A DNA stretch of 16,579 nucleotides from Moraxellaceae bacterium (GTDB lineage: Bacteria > Pseudomonadota > Gammaproteobacteria > Pseudomonadales > Moraxellaceae): contig JAUXNL010000363.1 of the NCBI GenBank assembly GCA_030684415.1, positions 1 to 16,579 on the forward strand, given 5' to 3'. The notes under the pieces were generated by a model, which worked only from the letters and a program-made list of their open reading frames with translations, was not told the DNA's origin and made no database searches. Positions 9,126-15,948 of this stretch are shown here, piece after piece. The position numbers and the translations under genes were made by a program. Every line of letters begins with the position of its first letter. The first letter of the stretch is position 1.

Positions 9126-9270
9126 TTATTGTTTCATCGCGCAGGTCATCACTGACCTGTGCGATGGTCGCCCGCCCCACGCTGGCGCAAGGGCTTGGCC
9201 TTGCTGGCACGGGGCGGGCTCGCGCCGCGTGCCGGCGGCGGCACATCTCTGTGCCGCATGGCCCTGCGGT
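9126..9270 (-). repeat. Tandem repeat unit B (three hairpins)
   Basis: Second copy of the 150-bp-period element, with hairpins at 9141-9160, 9170-9219 and 9238-9257. Within the two outer hairpins the differences from unit A fall in the loops or change a closing pair to a possible G-T wobble, so the stems are kept. Because the period is a multiple of three and no stop occurs, both copies stay open in the mreC frame. Confidence 0.85.
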
Positions 9271-9279
9271 TGCCGCAAC

Positions 9280-9304
9280 AAAAAGGCCGGCATGCGCCGG
9301 CCTT
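9280..9304 (-). terminator. Rho-independent terminator of mreB
   Basis: A 9-bp perfect GC-rich stem (AAGGCCGGC / GCCGGCCTT, loop of four) is followed on the minus strand by a run of five T. It lies about 160 bp after the mreB stop and before the repeat array, so mreB is likely largely monocistronic. The stretch 9305-9461 shows only a small CTCCC/GGGAG hairpin (9321-9335) and no gene. Confidence 0.85.
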
Positions 9305-9461
9305 CACGCCTTGCTCCCACCTCCCGTGGCGGGAGCCTTTGACCCGCAAGTGAAATTGCTGTCACCGGGCCGGTGGAGCGTACGGGGTGTAAAGCGCAGT
9401 CGCCTGATCACCAGAAACTGGCGGCTGCTTGACACGGCAGACCGCCGTCCGGCGCAGGCGC

Positions 9462-10517
9462 TCAGTCCACAAACAGCATGTCGTAAGCCGGATTGTCCAT
9501 GAACTCCAGCGCACGGCCGCCGCCACGAGCCACACAAGTCAGCGGGTCTTCGGCCACAATCACCGGCAGACCAGTTTCCTTGGACAGCAGCTTGTCGAGG
9601 TCGCGCAGCAGCGCACCTCCACCGGTGAGCACCATGCCACGCTCGGCGATGTCAGCCGAGAGTTCGGCTGGCGTCTGCTCCAGTGCACTCTTCACCGCGG
9701 TGACGATGCCGGTCAGCGGGTCTTCAAGAGCACCCAGGATTTCATCGGAGTTCAGAGTGAAAGAGCGAGGCACCCCTTCGGCGAGATTGCGGCCGCGCAC
9801 TTCCAGCTCCCGCAGTTCGCCCCCCGGGAAGGCCGTGCCGATTTCCTGCTTGATGCGCTCGGCCGTGGATTCACCGATCAGGCAGCCATGCTGGCGGCGC
9901 ACATAAGAGACGATGCAGTCGTCGAACAGGTCGCCTCCAATACGCACGGACTCGGAGTACACGCAGCCGGAGAGCGAGATCACGGCAATTTCCGTGGTAC
10001 CGCCACCAATATCAACCACCATGGAGCCGCAGGCCTGTTCGACCGGCAGACCCGCACCAATGGCCGCTGCCATGGGCTCTTCAATCAGACGCACTTCGCG
10101 GGCGCCAGCCCCCAGCACCGATTCCTTGATGGCACGGCGCTCGACCAGCGTGGACTTGCAAGGCACGCAGACCAGCACGCGCGGACGCGGTGGCAGCAGG
10201 CTGCTGGAGCCTTTCTCGTGCACCTTCTTGATGAAGAACTGCAGCATCTTCTCGGTGACTTCGAAATCGGCAATGACGCCATCCTTGAGCGGGCGGATGG
10301 CCGAAATATTGCCGGGCGTACGGCCCAGCATGCGCTTGGCATCGACGCCAACGGCCGCCACGGTCTTGGTGACGCCATTCTGGCGGATGGCCACGACCGA
10401 GGGCTCGTTCAGCACGATACCGCGCTCAGGAGCGTAAATGAGGGTATTGGCCGTGCCGAGGTCAATCGACAGGTCAGTGGAGAAGAGACCGAGGAAACTC
10501 TTGAAAATCGGAAGCAT
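9462..10517 (-). CDS. mreB: Rod shape-determining actin-like protein MreB
   Basis: MreB is the bacterial actin homologue that polymerises with ATP under the inner membrane and directs side-wall synthesis with MreCD, RodZ, RodA and PBP2. The product here has 351 residues. Phosphate-binding loop 1 is at 15-25 (DLSIDLGTANT) and loop 2 is VVDIGGGTTEIAV. The conserved VCVPCKST, ERRAI, LIEEPMAAAIGAGLPV and LTGGGALL adenosine motifs are all intact. The N-terminal MLPIFKSFLGLF gives the usual membrane-binding helix. The start at 10517 was chosen by family alignment. The frame stays open further upstream but that part overlaps gatC antisense and has no MreB similarity. Its ribosome site is weak. Its own promoter and terminator are proposed separately. 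Confidence 0.96.
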   Translation of the reverse strand: MLPIFKSFLGLFSTDLSIDLGTANTLIYAPERGIVLNEPSVVAIRQNGVTKTVAAVGVDAKRMLGRTPGNISAIRPLKDGVIADFEVTEKMLQFFIKKVHEKGSSSLLPPRPRVLVCVPCKSTLVERRAIKESVLGAGAREVRLIEEPMAAAIGAGLPVEQACGSMVVDIGGGTTEIAVISLSGCVYSESVRIGGDLFDDCIVSYVRRQHGCLIGESTAERIKQEIGTAFPGGELRELEVRGRNLAEGVPRSFTLNSDEILGALEDPLTGIVTAVKSALEQTPAELSADIAERGMVLTGGGALLRDLDKLLSKETGLPVIVAEDPLTCVARGGGRALEFMDNPAYDMLFVD

Positions 10518-10656
10518 GGAGCTATGGAAACCTGTGGCTGTCCCTGGCGGGCGAAAGTCCGGGCGTACGACACAACGCGCGGTGTTCGGGAGGGGCCCCG
10601 CCTGCCTTGCACAAGCTGCTGCAAAACAGGGCTGCAGACCCCGGAAAATGGGGCTA

Positions 10657-10685
10657 ACTGTAAACAACCGGGGTTCTTTGGACAA
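10657..10685 (-). promoter_or_regulatory. Candidate sigma-70 promoter of mreB
   Basis: On the minus strand TTGTCC (10680-10685) and TACAGT (10657-10662) are separated by 17 bp; each hexamer matches consensus at four of six positions. This would give a leader of about 130 nt before mreB. The -35 shares bases with the proposed gatC -35 on the other strand. Confidence 0.45.
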
Positions 10686-10705
10686 GCCGCGAACTGTGCT
10701 AATTT
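10678..10705 (+). promoter_or_regulatory. Candidate extended -10 promoter of gatCAB
   Basis: TTGGAC (10678-10683) and TAATTT (10700-10705) have a 16-bp spacer, and TG precedes the -10 by one base, giving an extended -10. Transcription would start near 10712, leaving a leader of about 40 nt to the gatC ATG. Confidence 0.5.
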
Positions 10706-10752
10706 GCGCAGCTTGTGTGTTCCCGATCCACCACCCCCGAGCACGTTCTCCC

Positions 10753-11040
10753 ATGGCCCTGAGTTCCTCAGAGGTGGCCAAGATTGCCCACCTCGCCCGC
10801 CTGCAACTGAGCACCGATGAAGAAGCCGCCGTGACGGCCCGTCTCAATGACATTCTCGGCATGATCGACCGACTGCAGGCGGCTGATACCACTGGCGTCA
10901 GCCCGATGGCGCACCCGCTGGACGCCACCCAGCCTCTGCGCGACGACACCGTGACGGAAACCGACCAGCGTGAGCGCTTCCAGGCCATTGCCCCAGCCAC
11001 CGACGCCGGCTGCTATCTCGTGCCCAAGGTCATCGAGTAG
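10753..11040 (+). CDS. gatC: Asp-tRNA(Asn)/Glu-tRNA(Gln) amidotransferase subunit C
   Basis: A 95-residue protein, the standard GatC length. GatC wraps around GatA and GatB and stabilises the complex that converts Glu-tRNA(Gln) or Asp-tRNA(Asn) to the amide form. The signature VAKIAHLARLQLS near the N-terminus, the central LNDILGMIDRLQAADTTGVSPMAHP and the C-terminal YLVPKVIE are typical. The start ATG at 10753 fits the family; the frame is open further upstream but the proposed promoter at 10700 rules out the earlier starts. No strong ribosome site precedes it. The 110-bp gap to gatA contains a small CCGGC/GCCGG hairpin (11078-11094) without a T-run. Confidence 0.93.
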   Translation: MALSSSEVAKIAHLARLQLSTDEEAAVTARLNDILGMIDRLQAADTTGVSPMAHPLDATQPLRDDTVTETDQRERFQAIAPATDAGCYLVPKVIE

Positions 11041-11150
11041 GCCACTGCGTCGCTGACCAAAAAGATTGTTGAATAAACCGGCCGCCTGCGCCGGCCACTA
11101 AAAAAGCGTGCCTCCCGCCCATGAGCGGAGTGCCCGGAGCCGAAAACCCC

Positions 11151-12623
11151 ATGTCATCGCCACTTGCCCTGCATCAGCAAACCCTGAGCGAACTCGCGGC
11201 CGGCCTCGCCCGTCGCGATTTCTCCAGCGTCGAACTCACGCAGCATTTTCTCGACCGCATTGCGCACCATGACGGCACCTTGAACAGCTTCATTACCGTC
11301 TGTGCCGAACAGGCGCTCGCACAAGCGGCCACCGCCGATGGCGCACGCGCTGCGGGCACCGCCACGCCACTCACCGGCATTCCGCTCGCGCAAAAAGACA
11401 TTTTCTGCACGGCAGACGTGAAGACGACTTGCGCCTCGAAAATGCTCGACAATTTCATTGCGCCGTACAACGCGAGCGTCATCGAGCAATTCAATGCCGC
11501 CGGCGCCGTAATGCTCGGCAAGACGAACATGGATGAATTCGCCATGGGCTCGTCAAACGAAACCAGTTTTTATGGCGGCGTGAAAAACCCTTGGGATATC
11601 AGCAAGGTGCCCGGCGGATCCTCTGGTGGCTCTGCCGCCGCCGTTGCTGCACGCCTGGCGCCGGCAGCGACCGGCACCGACACCGGCGGCTCGATTCGCC
11701 AGCCGGCTTCACTCTGCAATCTCACCGGCCTTAAACCAACGTATGGACGCGTGTCGCGCTGGGGCATGATTGCGTTCGCCTCCAGCCTCGACCAAGCCGG
11801 CCCGATGGCACAAACCGCCGAGGATGCAGCGTTGATGCTTAACGTCATGGCCGGCCATGACGCCCGCGACTCCACCTGCATCAATCATCCGGTACCGGAT
11901 TACACCGCCACCTTGAACGATTCGATTGCCGGCCTGCGCATCGGCCTGCCGAAACAGTATTTTGGTGAAGGCCTTGATCCGGCAGTCGCCAGCGTCATCA
12001 CCGCCGCGATTGCCGAACTGGAAAAACTGGGCGCCACCGTGGTCGAGATCGACCTGCCCACCTCTGATCTGGCCGTGCCGGCTTATTACGTGATTGCACC
12101 GGCGGAATGCTCGTCCAATCTTTCGCGTTTTGACGGGGTACGTTTCGGCTACCGCTGTGAAAATCCGAAAGACCTTACCGATCTGTACAAGCGTTCGCGC
12201 GCCGAAGGCTTTGGCGCGGAAGTGAAGCGCCGCATCATGGTGGGCACCTATGCGCTCTCCGCCGGTTACTACGACGCCTATTACGTGCAGGCTCAAAAAG
12301 CACGCCGCCTGATCAAGGACGACTTTGCCCGCGCTTTTGAAAAGTGTGACGTGATTGCGGGCCCGACCGCGCCCGACGTTGCCTTCGGCATCGGCGAAAA
12401 GCAGGCCGACCCGATCGCCATGTACCTCTCCGACATCTATACCATTGCCACCAATCTCGCCGGCCTGCCTGGCATGAGTCTGCCTGCCGGCTTTGCGAAA
12501 AAGCTGCCCGTCGGCCTGCAATTGGTCGGCAATTACTGGAGCGAGGCGCGGCTGCTGAACGTGGCTCACCGCTATCAGCAAGTCACCGGATGGCACCGCG
12601 AGTTACCGGCCGACTTCTCGTGA
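11151..12623 (+). CDS. gatA: Asp-tRNA(Asn)/Glu-tRNA(Gln) amidotransferase subunit A
   Basis: GatA is the amidase-signature subunit that hydrolyses glutamine and passes ammonia through a channel to GatB. The 490-residue product has the complete Ser-cisSer-Lys triad: K82 (in AQKDIF), S157 (in PGGSSGGSAAAVA) and S181 (in GTDTGGSIRQPAS). These are offset by three from the S. aureus enzyme numbering. The amidase signature continues through LTGLKPTYGRVSRWGM and SLDQAGPM, and the C-terminal ATNLAGLPGMSLPAG is intact. The start at 11151 is preferred because GGAG lies at 11136-11139 and family similarity begins here. An in-frame ATG at 11121 has no ribosome site. Confidence 0.96.
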   Translation: MSSPLALHQQTLSELAAGLARRDFSSVELTQHFLDRIAHHDGTLNSFITVCAEQALAQAATADGARAAGTATPLTGIPLAQKDIFCTADVKTTCASKMLDNFIAPYNASVIEQFNAAGAVMLGKTNMDEFAMGSSNETSFYGGVKNPWDISKVPGGSSGGSAAAVAARLAPAATGTDTGGSIRQPASLCNLTGLKPTYGRVSRWGMIAFASSLDQAGPMAQTAEDAALMLNVMAGHDARDSTCINHPVPDYTATLNDSIAGLRIGLPKQYFGEGLDPAVASVITAAIAELEKLGATVVEIDLPTSDLAVPAYYVIAPAECSSNLSRFDGVRFGYRCENPKDLTDLYKRSRAEGFGAEVKRRIMVGTYALSAGYYDAYYVQAQKARRLIKDDFARAFEKCDVIAGPTAPDVAFGIGEKQADPIAMYLSDIYTIATNLAGLPGMSLPAGFAKKLPVGLQLVGNYWSEARLLNVAHRYQQVTGWHRELPADFS

Positions 12624-12631
12624 CATTCATT

Positions 12632-12741
12632 CCCTCTCCCACGGGAGAGGAGCAGGGTGAGGAGGCGACAGCCGTCACCGCCTCCCCCGCCAACTCACCG
12701 CACTTCCCCTCTCCCCGGCCTTCTACCGCCAAAGAGAGGGA
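12632..12741 (+). repeat. REP-like palindromic spacer between gatA and gatB
   Basis: The 139-bp gap between gatA and gatB holds several nested inverted repeats: CCTCTCCC/GGGAGAGG (12633-12640 and 12643-12650), GGAGGCG/CGCCTCC (about 12661-12686), and CCCTCTC paired with GAGAGGG (12707-12713 and 12734-12740). This pyrimidine-rich CCCTCTCCC pattern resembles intergenic palindromes spread through many proteobacterial genomes. None has a T-tract. The gatB ribosome site GAGGA (12750-12754) follows directly. Confidence 0.6.
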
Positions 12742-12762
12742 GAAAAACCGAGGACAGCAAGC

Positions 12763-14202
12763 ATGACCTGGGAAACCGTTATCGGCCTGGAAATCCACGT
12801 CCAGCTCAATACGAAATCAAAGATATTTTCGGGCTCCTCCACCACCTTCGGTGCCGAACCCAACACGCAGGCCAGCCTGATCGACCTTGGCATGCCGGGC
12901 ACACTGCCGGTGCTGAACAAAGGCGCCGTGCGTAATGCCATCAAGTTCGGCCTTGGCATCAATGCCGAACTGGGGCGGACCAATGTGTTCGCGCGCAAAA
13001 ACTATTTCTACCCCGACCTGCCCAAGGGCTATCAGATTTCGCAAATGGAATTGCCCATTGTCGGCAAAGGTTTTATCGACATCACGCTCGACGATGGCAA
13101 AACCAAACGCGTCAACATCACCCGCGCCCATCTGGAAGAGGATGCCGGCAAGTCCCTGCATGAAGACTTTTCCGGACAAACCGGCATCGATCTCAACCGT
13201 GCCGGCACGCCCCTGCTCGAAATCGTCTCCGAACCCGACATGCGTTCGGCAAAAGAAGCCGTGGCCTATGCCCGCGCCGTTCACGCCCTGATACGCTATC
13301 TCGACATTTCCGACGGCAACATGGCGGAAGGCTCGATGCGCTGCGACTGCAATGTCTCGATTCGCCAGAAAGGTGATGAAGCCTTTGGCACCCGCCGCGA
13401 AATCAAGAACGTGAACTCTTTCAAGTTCATTGAAAAAGCCATCAACAGTGAAGTGGAATGGCAGATCGACGAGCTGGAGTCCGGCCGCAAGATTGCGCAA
13501 GCCACGGTGCTCTACGATGTCGCCAGCAACCGGACGCGCGCCATGCGCAGCAAGGAAGAGGCCAACGACTACCGCTACTTCCCTGATCCTGACCTGTTGC
13601 CGGTGGTGCTGGATGAAGCACTGATCGATGAAATCCGTGCCTCACTGCCGGAGCTGCCCGCCGCCCGCCGTGAACGCTTTGTCAGCCAGTACAGCCTGCC
13701 CGAATACGATGCCGGCGTACTGGTGTCGAGCCGCGAGCTGGCCGAATTTTTCGAAGCCACCGTGACGGCCGCCAATGGCGCCGCCAAGCAAGCTTCCAAC
13801 TGGATCATGGGCGACATTCTCGGCGCGCTGAACCGCAGCGAAAAAGAGATCAGTGAGTCGCCCGTCTCCCCCGTGCAGCTCGGCGGACTCATCAATCGCA
13901 TCAACGACAACACCATTTCCGGCAAGATTGCCAAACAGGTATTCCAGGCACTGTGGGAAGGTGAAGGCACAAGCGCCGATGACATCATCGAAAAGAAAGG
14001 CCTCAAGCAGGAGTCAGACTCCGGCGCCATTGAAGCCCTGATTGACGAGGTCATCGCTGCCAATCCGGACAATGTTGCCGCTTACCGTGGTGGAAAAGAC
14101 AAACTCTTCGGCTTCTTTGTCGGTGAAGTGATGAAGCGCTCGAAGGGCAAGGCCAACCCGGGACAGGTGAACGAAATACTGAAGCAGAAGCTGGCCGGCT
14201 AA
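12763..14202 (+). CDS. gatB: Asp-tRNA(Asn)/Glu-tRNA(Gln) amidotransferase subunit B
   Basis: GatB binds the mischarged tRNA, phosphorylates the side-chain carboxylate with ATP and completes the amidation with ammonia from GatA. The 479-residue product has the N-terminal catalytic cradle with IGLEIHVQL (7-15), LGMPGTLPVLN, RKNYFYPDLPKGYQISQ, AHLEEDAGK and GTPLLEIVSEPDM. The NDYRYFPDPDL motif follows, then the helical and YqeY-like tail that contacts the tRNA. The start has ribosome site GAGGA 8 nt upstream. Full length and intact, it is the last gene of gatCAB. Its 3' side is the border of the direct-repeat-bounded segment, and no strong terminator follows. Confidence 0.97.
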   Translation: MTWETVIGLEIHVQLNTKSKIFSGSSTTFGAEPNTQASLIDLGMPGTLPVLNKGAVRNAIKFGLGINAELGRTNVFARKNYFYPDLPKGYQISQMELPIVGKGFIDITLDDGKTKRVNITRAHLEEDAGKSLHEDFSGQTGIDLNRAGTPLLEIVSEPDMRSAKEAVAYARAVHALIRYLDISDGNMAEGSMRCDCNVSIRQKGDEAFGTRREIKNVNSFKFIEKAINSEVEWQIDELESGRKIAQATVLYDVASNRTRAMRSKEEANDYRYFPDPDLLPVVLDEALIDEIRASLPELPAARRERFVSQYSLPEYDAGVLVSSRELAEFFEATVTAANGAAKQASNWIMGDILGALNRSEKEISESPVSPVQLGGLINRINDNTISGKIAKQVFQALWEGEGTSADDIIEKKGLKQESDSGAIEALIDEVIAANPDNVAAYRGGKDKLFGFFVGEVMKRSKGKANPGQVNEILKQKLAG

Positions 14203-14223
14203 TCGTCTCTCAGACTGTTGCCC

Positions 14224-14242
14224 CATCAAGCGACAACATCAG
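14224..14242. repeat. Left 19-bp direct repeat of the ATPase segment
   Basis: CATCAAGCGACAACATCAG here matches 15949-15967 at 18 of 19 positions. A further CGTCTC lies at 14204-14209 and at 15944-15949, so the match extends leftwards if about 15 extra bases on the left copy are skipped. The left copy starts 21 bp after the gatB stop. Confidence 0.7.
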
Positions 14243-14247
14243 GTAAA

Positions 14248-14280
14248 GGTACAAAGCCATGCCCTGCATGGTTTTGTACC
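14248..14280. repeat. 33-nt near-perfect palindrome
   Basis: Arms GGTACAAAGCCATGC and GCATGGTTTTGTACC (14 of 15 pairs) surround a CCT loop. There is no T-run on either side, so it is a weak terminator candidate for gatB or for the ATPase gene that converges on it. It could instead be an end structure of the inserted segment, as it begins 5 bp after the left direct repeat. Confidence 0.7.
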
Positions 14281-14293
14281 CGTATTTCGCCGA

Positions 14294-15376
14294 CTACTGC
14301 CCAGTTAGAAGCCACTCACGGAAGACCGGGTCTTCAATCTCATACTCGCGCCGCTCTTCAGCCCTGAAGACCAGCGCCCGCCTGGAAAGACTGCGCAAAG
14401 CAGACTGCACAGAGGAAACCGCCACTTCCGGCACTCCTAATTGCCGCGCCAACTGCTCGCGCATCGAGACCCCGTAAAGCTCAGCGCCGCCCGCCGCGAT
14501 CATCAGCAGCAGCAACCGCTCCAGCGCACTGCATCGCTCCCAGTCCTGCGCGTAGTCACGACCCTCATGCACTTCTTGCATCAGAGCCTGCTTGGCCTGC
14601 TCCAGCGACAGCGACGGATTAAGCGCCATACGCTCCACCAACGCACGGCACAACTGTGGCACATGACCCATGTCCACAAAGGCACGCCAAAGTGCCTCCT
14701 GATCCAGTTTCTGCTTCGTGATGTGCTCAAACACCACGGCCAGATAGTCCGTAAATCCTCTGTCCAACTGCGGAAACGGCAGGTTTTGCCCGAAGTGGAA
14801 GAAGGGGGCATTTGCCTGTGAAAACATGCGCCGCAAGCCCTCGCGGGAGGAGCCGGTGAAAATCACCTTGACCTGATCCTTGTGCATGTCCAGTGCCGTG
14901 CGCAGCGCCGCCACTAGCGAGGTATGTGCAGGCTTTGCCAGCGCCTGCACTTCATCCAACAACAGCAGCACCTTCCCATTGGTACTGGCCAAACGATGGA
15001 TAACAGCCTTTATGTCGTCCTTGCCACCTGCCCTGATCTCTACGCCAGCCTCCATGCCCGCCGCACCGCCCGAGACCTTGCTGATTCGATCAAGCATCTG
15101 CCCAGCACGCGCCAGCCAAGTTTCGCCCCGGGCAAAAGCGGCTAGCCCCTCCACAAAGGCGGTATCCACTCTTGAGTCTGCATCCAGAAAACTGAAGTAG
15201 AAGACCTGCCAGCCCCGGGACTCGGCCAAGGGAGTGATGTCTTTACGCAAGAACTCGGTCTTGCCCATGCGCCGTGGAGCAAAGAAGGTGAGCGCAGAAG
15301 AAAGCCCGGTATCGAACATACCCAGAACCTGACCGGCGAGGGCTGTTCGGGCAAAGTGCCAAGGGTCTTGTGTCAT
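14294..15376 (-). CDS. AAA-type ATPase with C-terminal winged-helix-like region
   Basis: The 360-residue product belongs to the broad archaeal-type/AAA ATP-binding protein group. Walker A is APRRMGKT at 33-40, with alanine in place of the usual first glycine but the lysine and threonine intact. Walker B is VLLLLDE with D141 and E142. A sensor-like FTGSSREGLRRMF segment lies at 173-185. The C-terminal third is helical and ends in a winged-helix-like part closing with DPVFREWLLTG. No nuclease or membrane segment is seen. The start at ATG 15376 is chosen because GGAGG lies 5-6 nt upstream; a TTG seven codons earlier has no ribosome site. The gene lies in the segment bounded by direct repeats, and a small ORF precedes it on the same strand. 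Partner and cellular role are unknown; mobile-element or defence-linked use is possible but not shown. Confidence 0.85.
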   Translation of the reverse strand: MTQDPWHFARTALAGQVLGMFDTGLSSALTFFAPRRMGKTEFLRKDITPLAESRGWQVFYFSFLDADSRVDTAFVEGLAAFARGETWLARAGQMLDRISKVSGGAAGMEAGVEIRAGGKDDIKAVIHRLASTNGKVLLLLDEVQALAKPAHTSLVAALRTALDMHKDQVKVIFTGSSREGLRRMFSQANAPFFHFGQNLPFPQLDRGFTDYLAVVFEHITKQKLDQEALWRAFVDMGHVPQLCRALVERMALNPSLSLEQAKQALMQEVHEGRDYAQDWERCSALERLLLLMIAAGGAELYGVSMREQLARQLGVPEVAVSSVQSALRSLSRRALVFRAEERREYEIEDPVFREWLLTGQ

Positions 15377-15387
15377 GCCAGCCTCCG

Positions 15388-15436
15388 TTAGACTCAATTA
15401 GACAGTACATGACTAATTAGATTTATCAAGTCTAAG
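15388..15436 (-). promoter_or_regulatory. Candidate promoter and operator-like repeats of the ATPase gene
   Basis: On the minus strand TTGATA (15424-15429) and TACTGT (15402-15407) are 16 bp apart, about 26 bp before the ATG. Overlapping them are, on the plus strand, TTAGAC at 15388, TTAGAC at 15398, TTAGAT at 15417 and the inverse TCTAAG at 15431. A CTAATTAG palindrome lies at 15413-15420. Spacings of 10 and 19 bp fit one and two helical turns. This AT-rich stretch looks like a regulated promoter; the regulator is unknown. Confidence 0.4.
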
Positions 15437-15456
15437 TCAGTCCAACAGGTGATGAC

Positions 15457-15642
15457 TCAAGCCTTACCGGCCTTGGCAAACGCCAGAATGACCTCACGGA
15501 CAATCTTCTTCTGTGGTGCCGATAGGGCAAGGAAGACCTCCAGCAACTCACGCTCAGCAGGTTCAAGGCCGGCGATATCCAAGCAACCCGGATCCGGTAC
15601 GCATCTGAGGTTGACAGTTTGCTGAAAAATGCTTTTCAGCAA
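15457..15642 (-). CDS. Small hypothetical ORF upstream of the ATPase, no ATG
   Basis: A 61-codon frame with a well-formed, charged helical C-terminal half (LEPAERELLEVFLALSAPQKK) that looks protein-like. I do not recognise a family. The only usable start is TTG at 15642, which lies inside a perfect 14-bp palindrome; an in-frame TAG sits just upstream and no ribosome site is visible. It may be a real small protein paired with the ATPase 80 bp downstream, or the 3' remnant of a longer gene cut when the palindrome arrived. The C-terminal helix would suit a small regulator, but this is inference. Confidence 0.35.
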   Translation of the reverse strand: MLKSIFQQTVNLRCVPDPGCLDIAGLEPAERELLEVFLALSAPQKKIVREVILAFAKAGKA

Positions 15643-15646
15643 ACTG
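15615..15646. repeat. Perfect 14-bp-arm palindrome
   Basis: Arms CAGTTTGCTGAAAA and TTTTCAGCAAACTG flank the loop ATGC. The core GCTGAAAA/TTTTCAGC recurs in a second palindrome at 15739-15769. It has T-rich inner arms and no outer T-run, so it does not resemble a standard terminator. Confidence 0.8.
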
Positions 15647-15904
15647 CTTATCGACTAGGGATGGCCGGGTCGCGAATCCATTACGCGTGAGGGATTGATT
15701 CAGCGTGGAGCGACTCCGGACATGTGCCGGAATCCCCGGCTGAAAAGCCCTGGATGGGCGCTTTTCAGCAAGCCGTTAATGAATTCGTACCATGAACAGT
15801 GGTCAAGTGATGAGGCCGACGACAGCGATGCGGCAAAAGAGCTTCTGGCCATAACAAAAAAATTTACCGGAATAGCAGTCCAGACTGCCGAAAAGCACTC
15901 CAAT
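15647..15904. other. Region without a confident gene, between the small ORF and the terminator
   Basis: No convincing gene is seen here. Open frames exist on both strands (about 80 codons) but lack ATG starts with ribosome sites, and they run into the terminator stem. An acidic 53-codon plus-strand frame from ATG at 15779 (MNSYHEQWSSDEADD...) might be a remnant. The region holds the second GCTGAAAA palindrome and turns AT-rich towards its right end. Confidence 0.5.
15739..15769. repeat. Second GCTGAAAA/TTTTCAGC palindrome
   Basis: Arms GCTGAAAAGC (15739-15748) and GCTTTTCAGC (15760-15769) enclose an 11-nt loop. It shares its core with the palindrome at 15615-15646 and lies about 120 bp away, which suggests a pair of related elements. 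Confidence 0.75.
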
Positions 15905-15931
15905 AAAAAAACCCGCAGTAGCGGGTTTTTT
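15905..15931 (-). terminator. Bidirectional rho-independent terminator
   Basis: An ACCCGC/GCGGGT stem with loop AGTA has a run of at least six A on its left and six T on its right, so it works on either strand. It lies 33-59 nt after the stop of the ABC1-family gene and most likely ends that transcript. It would also block plus-strand transcription into that gene. Confidence 0.88.
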
Positions 15932-15948
15932 ATGGGGTAACAGCGTCT

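Noticed and set aside
8971..9273. CRISPR-like array.
   Set aside because: Only two units, each a full 150 bp of related sequence with no unique spacers, and no cas genes.
10438..10752. Upstream extension of the gatC frame.
   Set aside because: It overlaps mreB antisense, and GatC similarity and normal length begin at 10753.
10518..11000. Upstream extension of the mreB frame, giving 512 residues.
   Set aside because: The extra part lies antisense to gatC, has no MreB similarity and precedes the proposed promoter; MreB is normally about 345-350 residues.
11709..12596. Minus-strand frame of 295 codons opposite gatA.
   Set aside because: Antisense shadow of a gene with an intact catalytic triad; composition is not protein-like.
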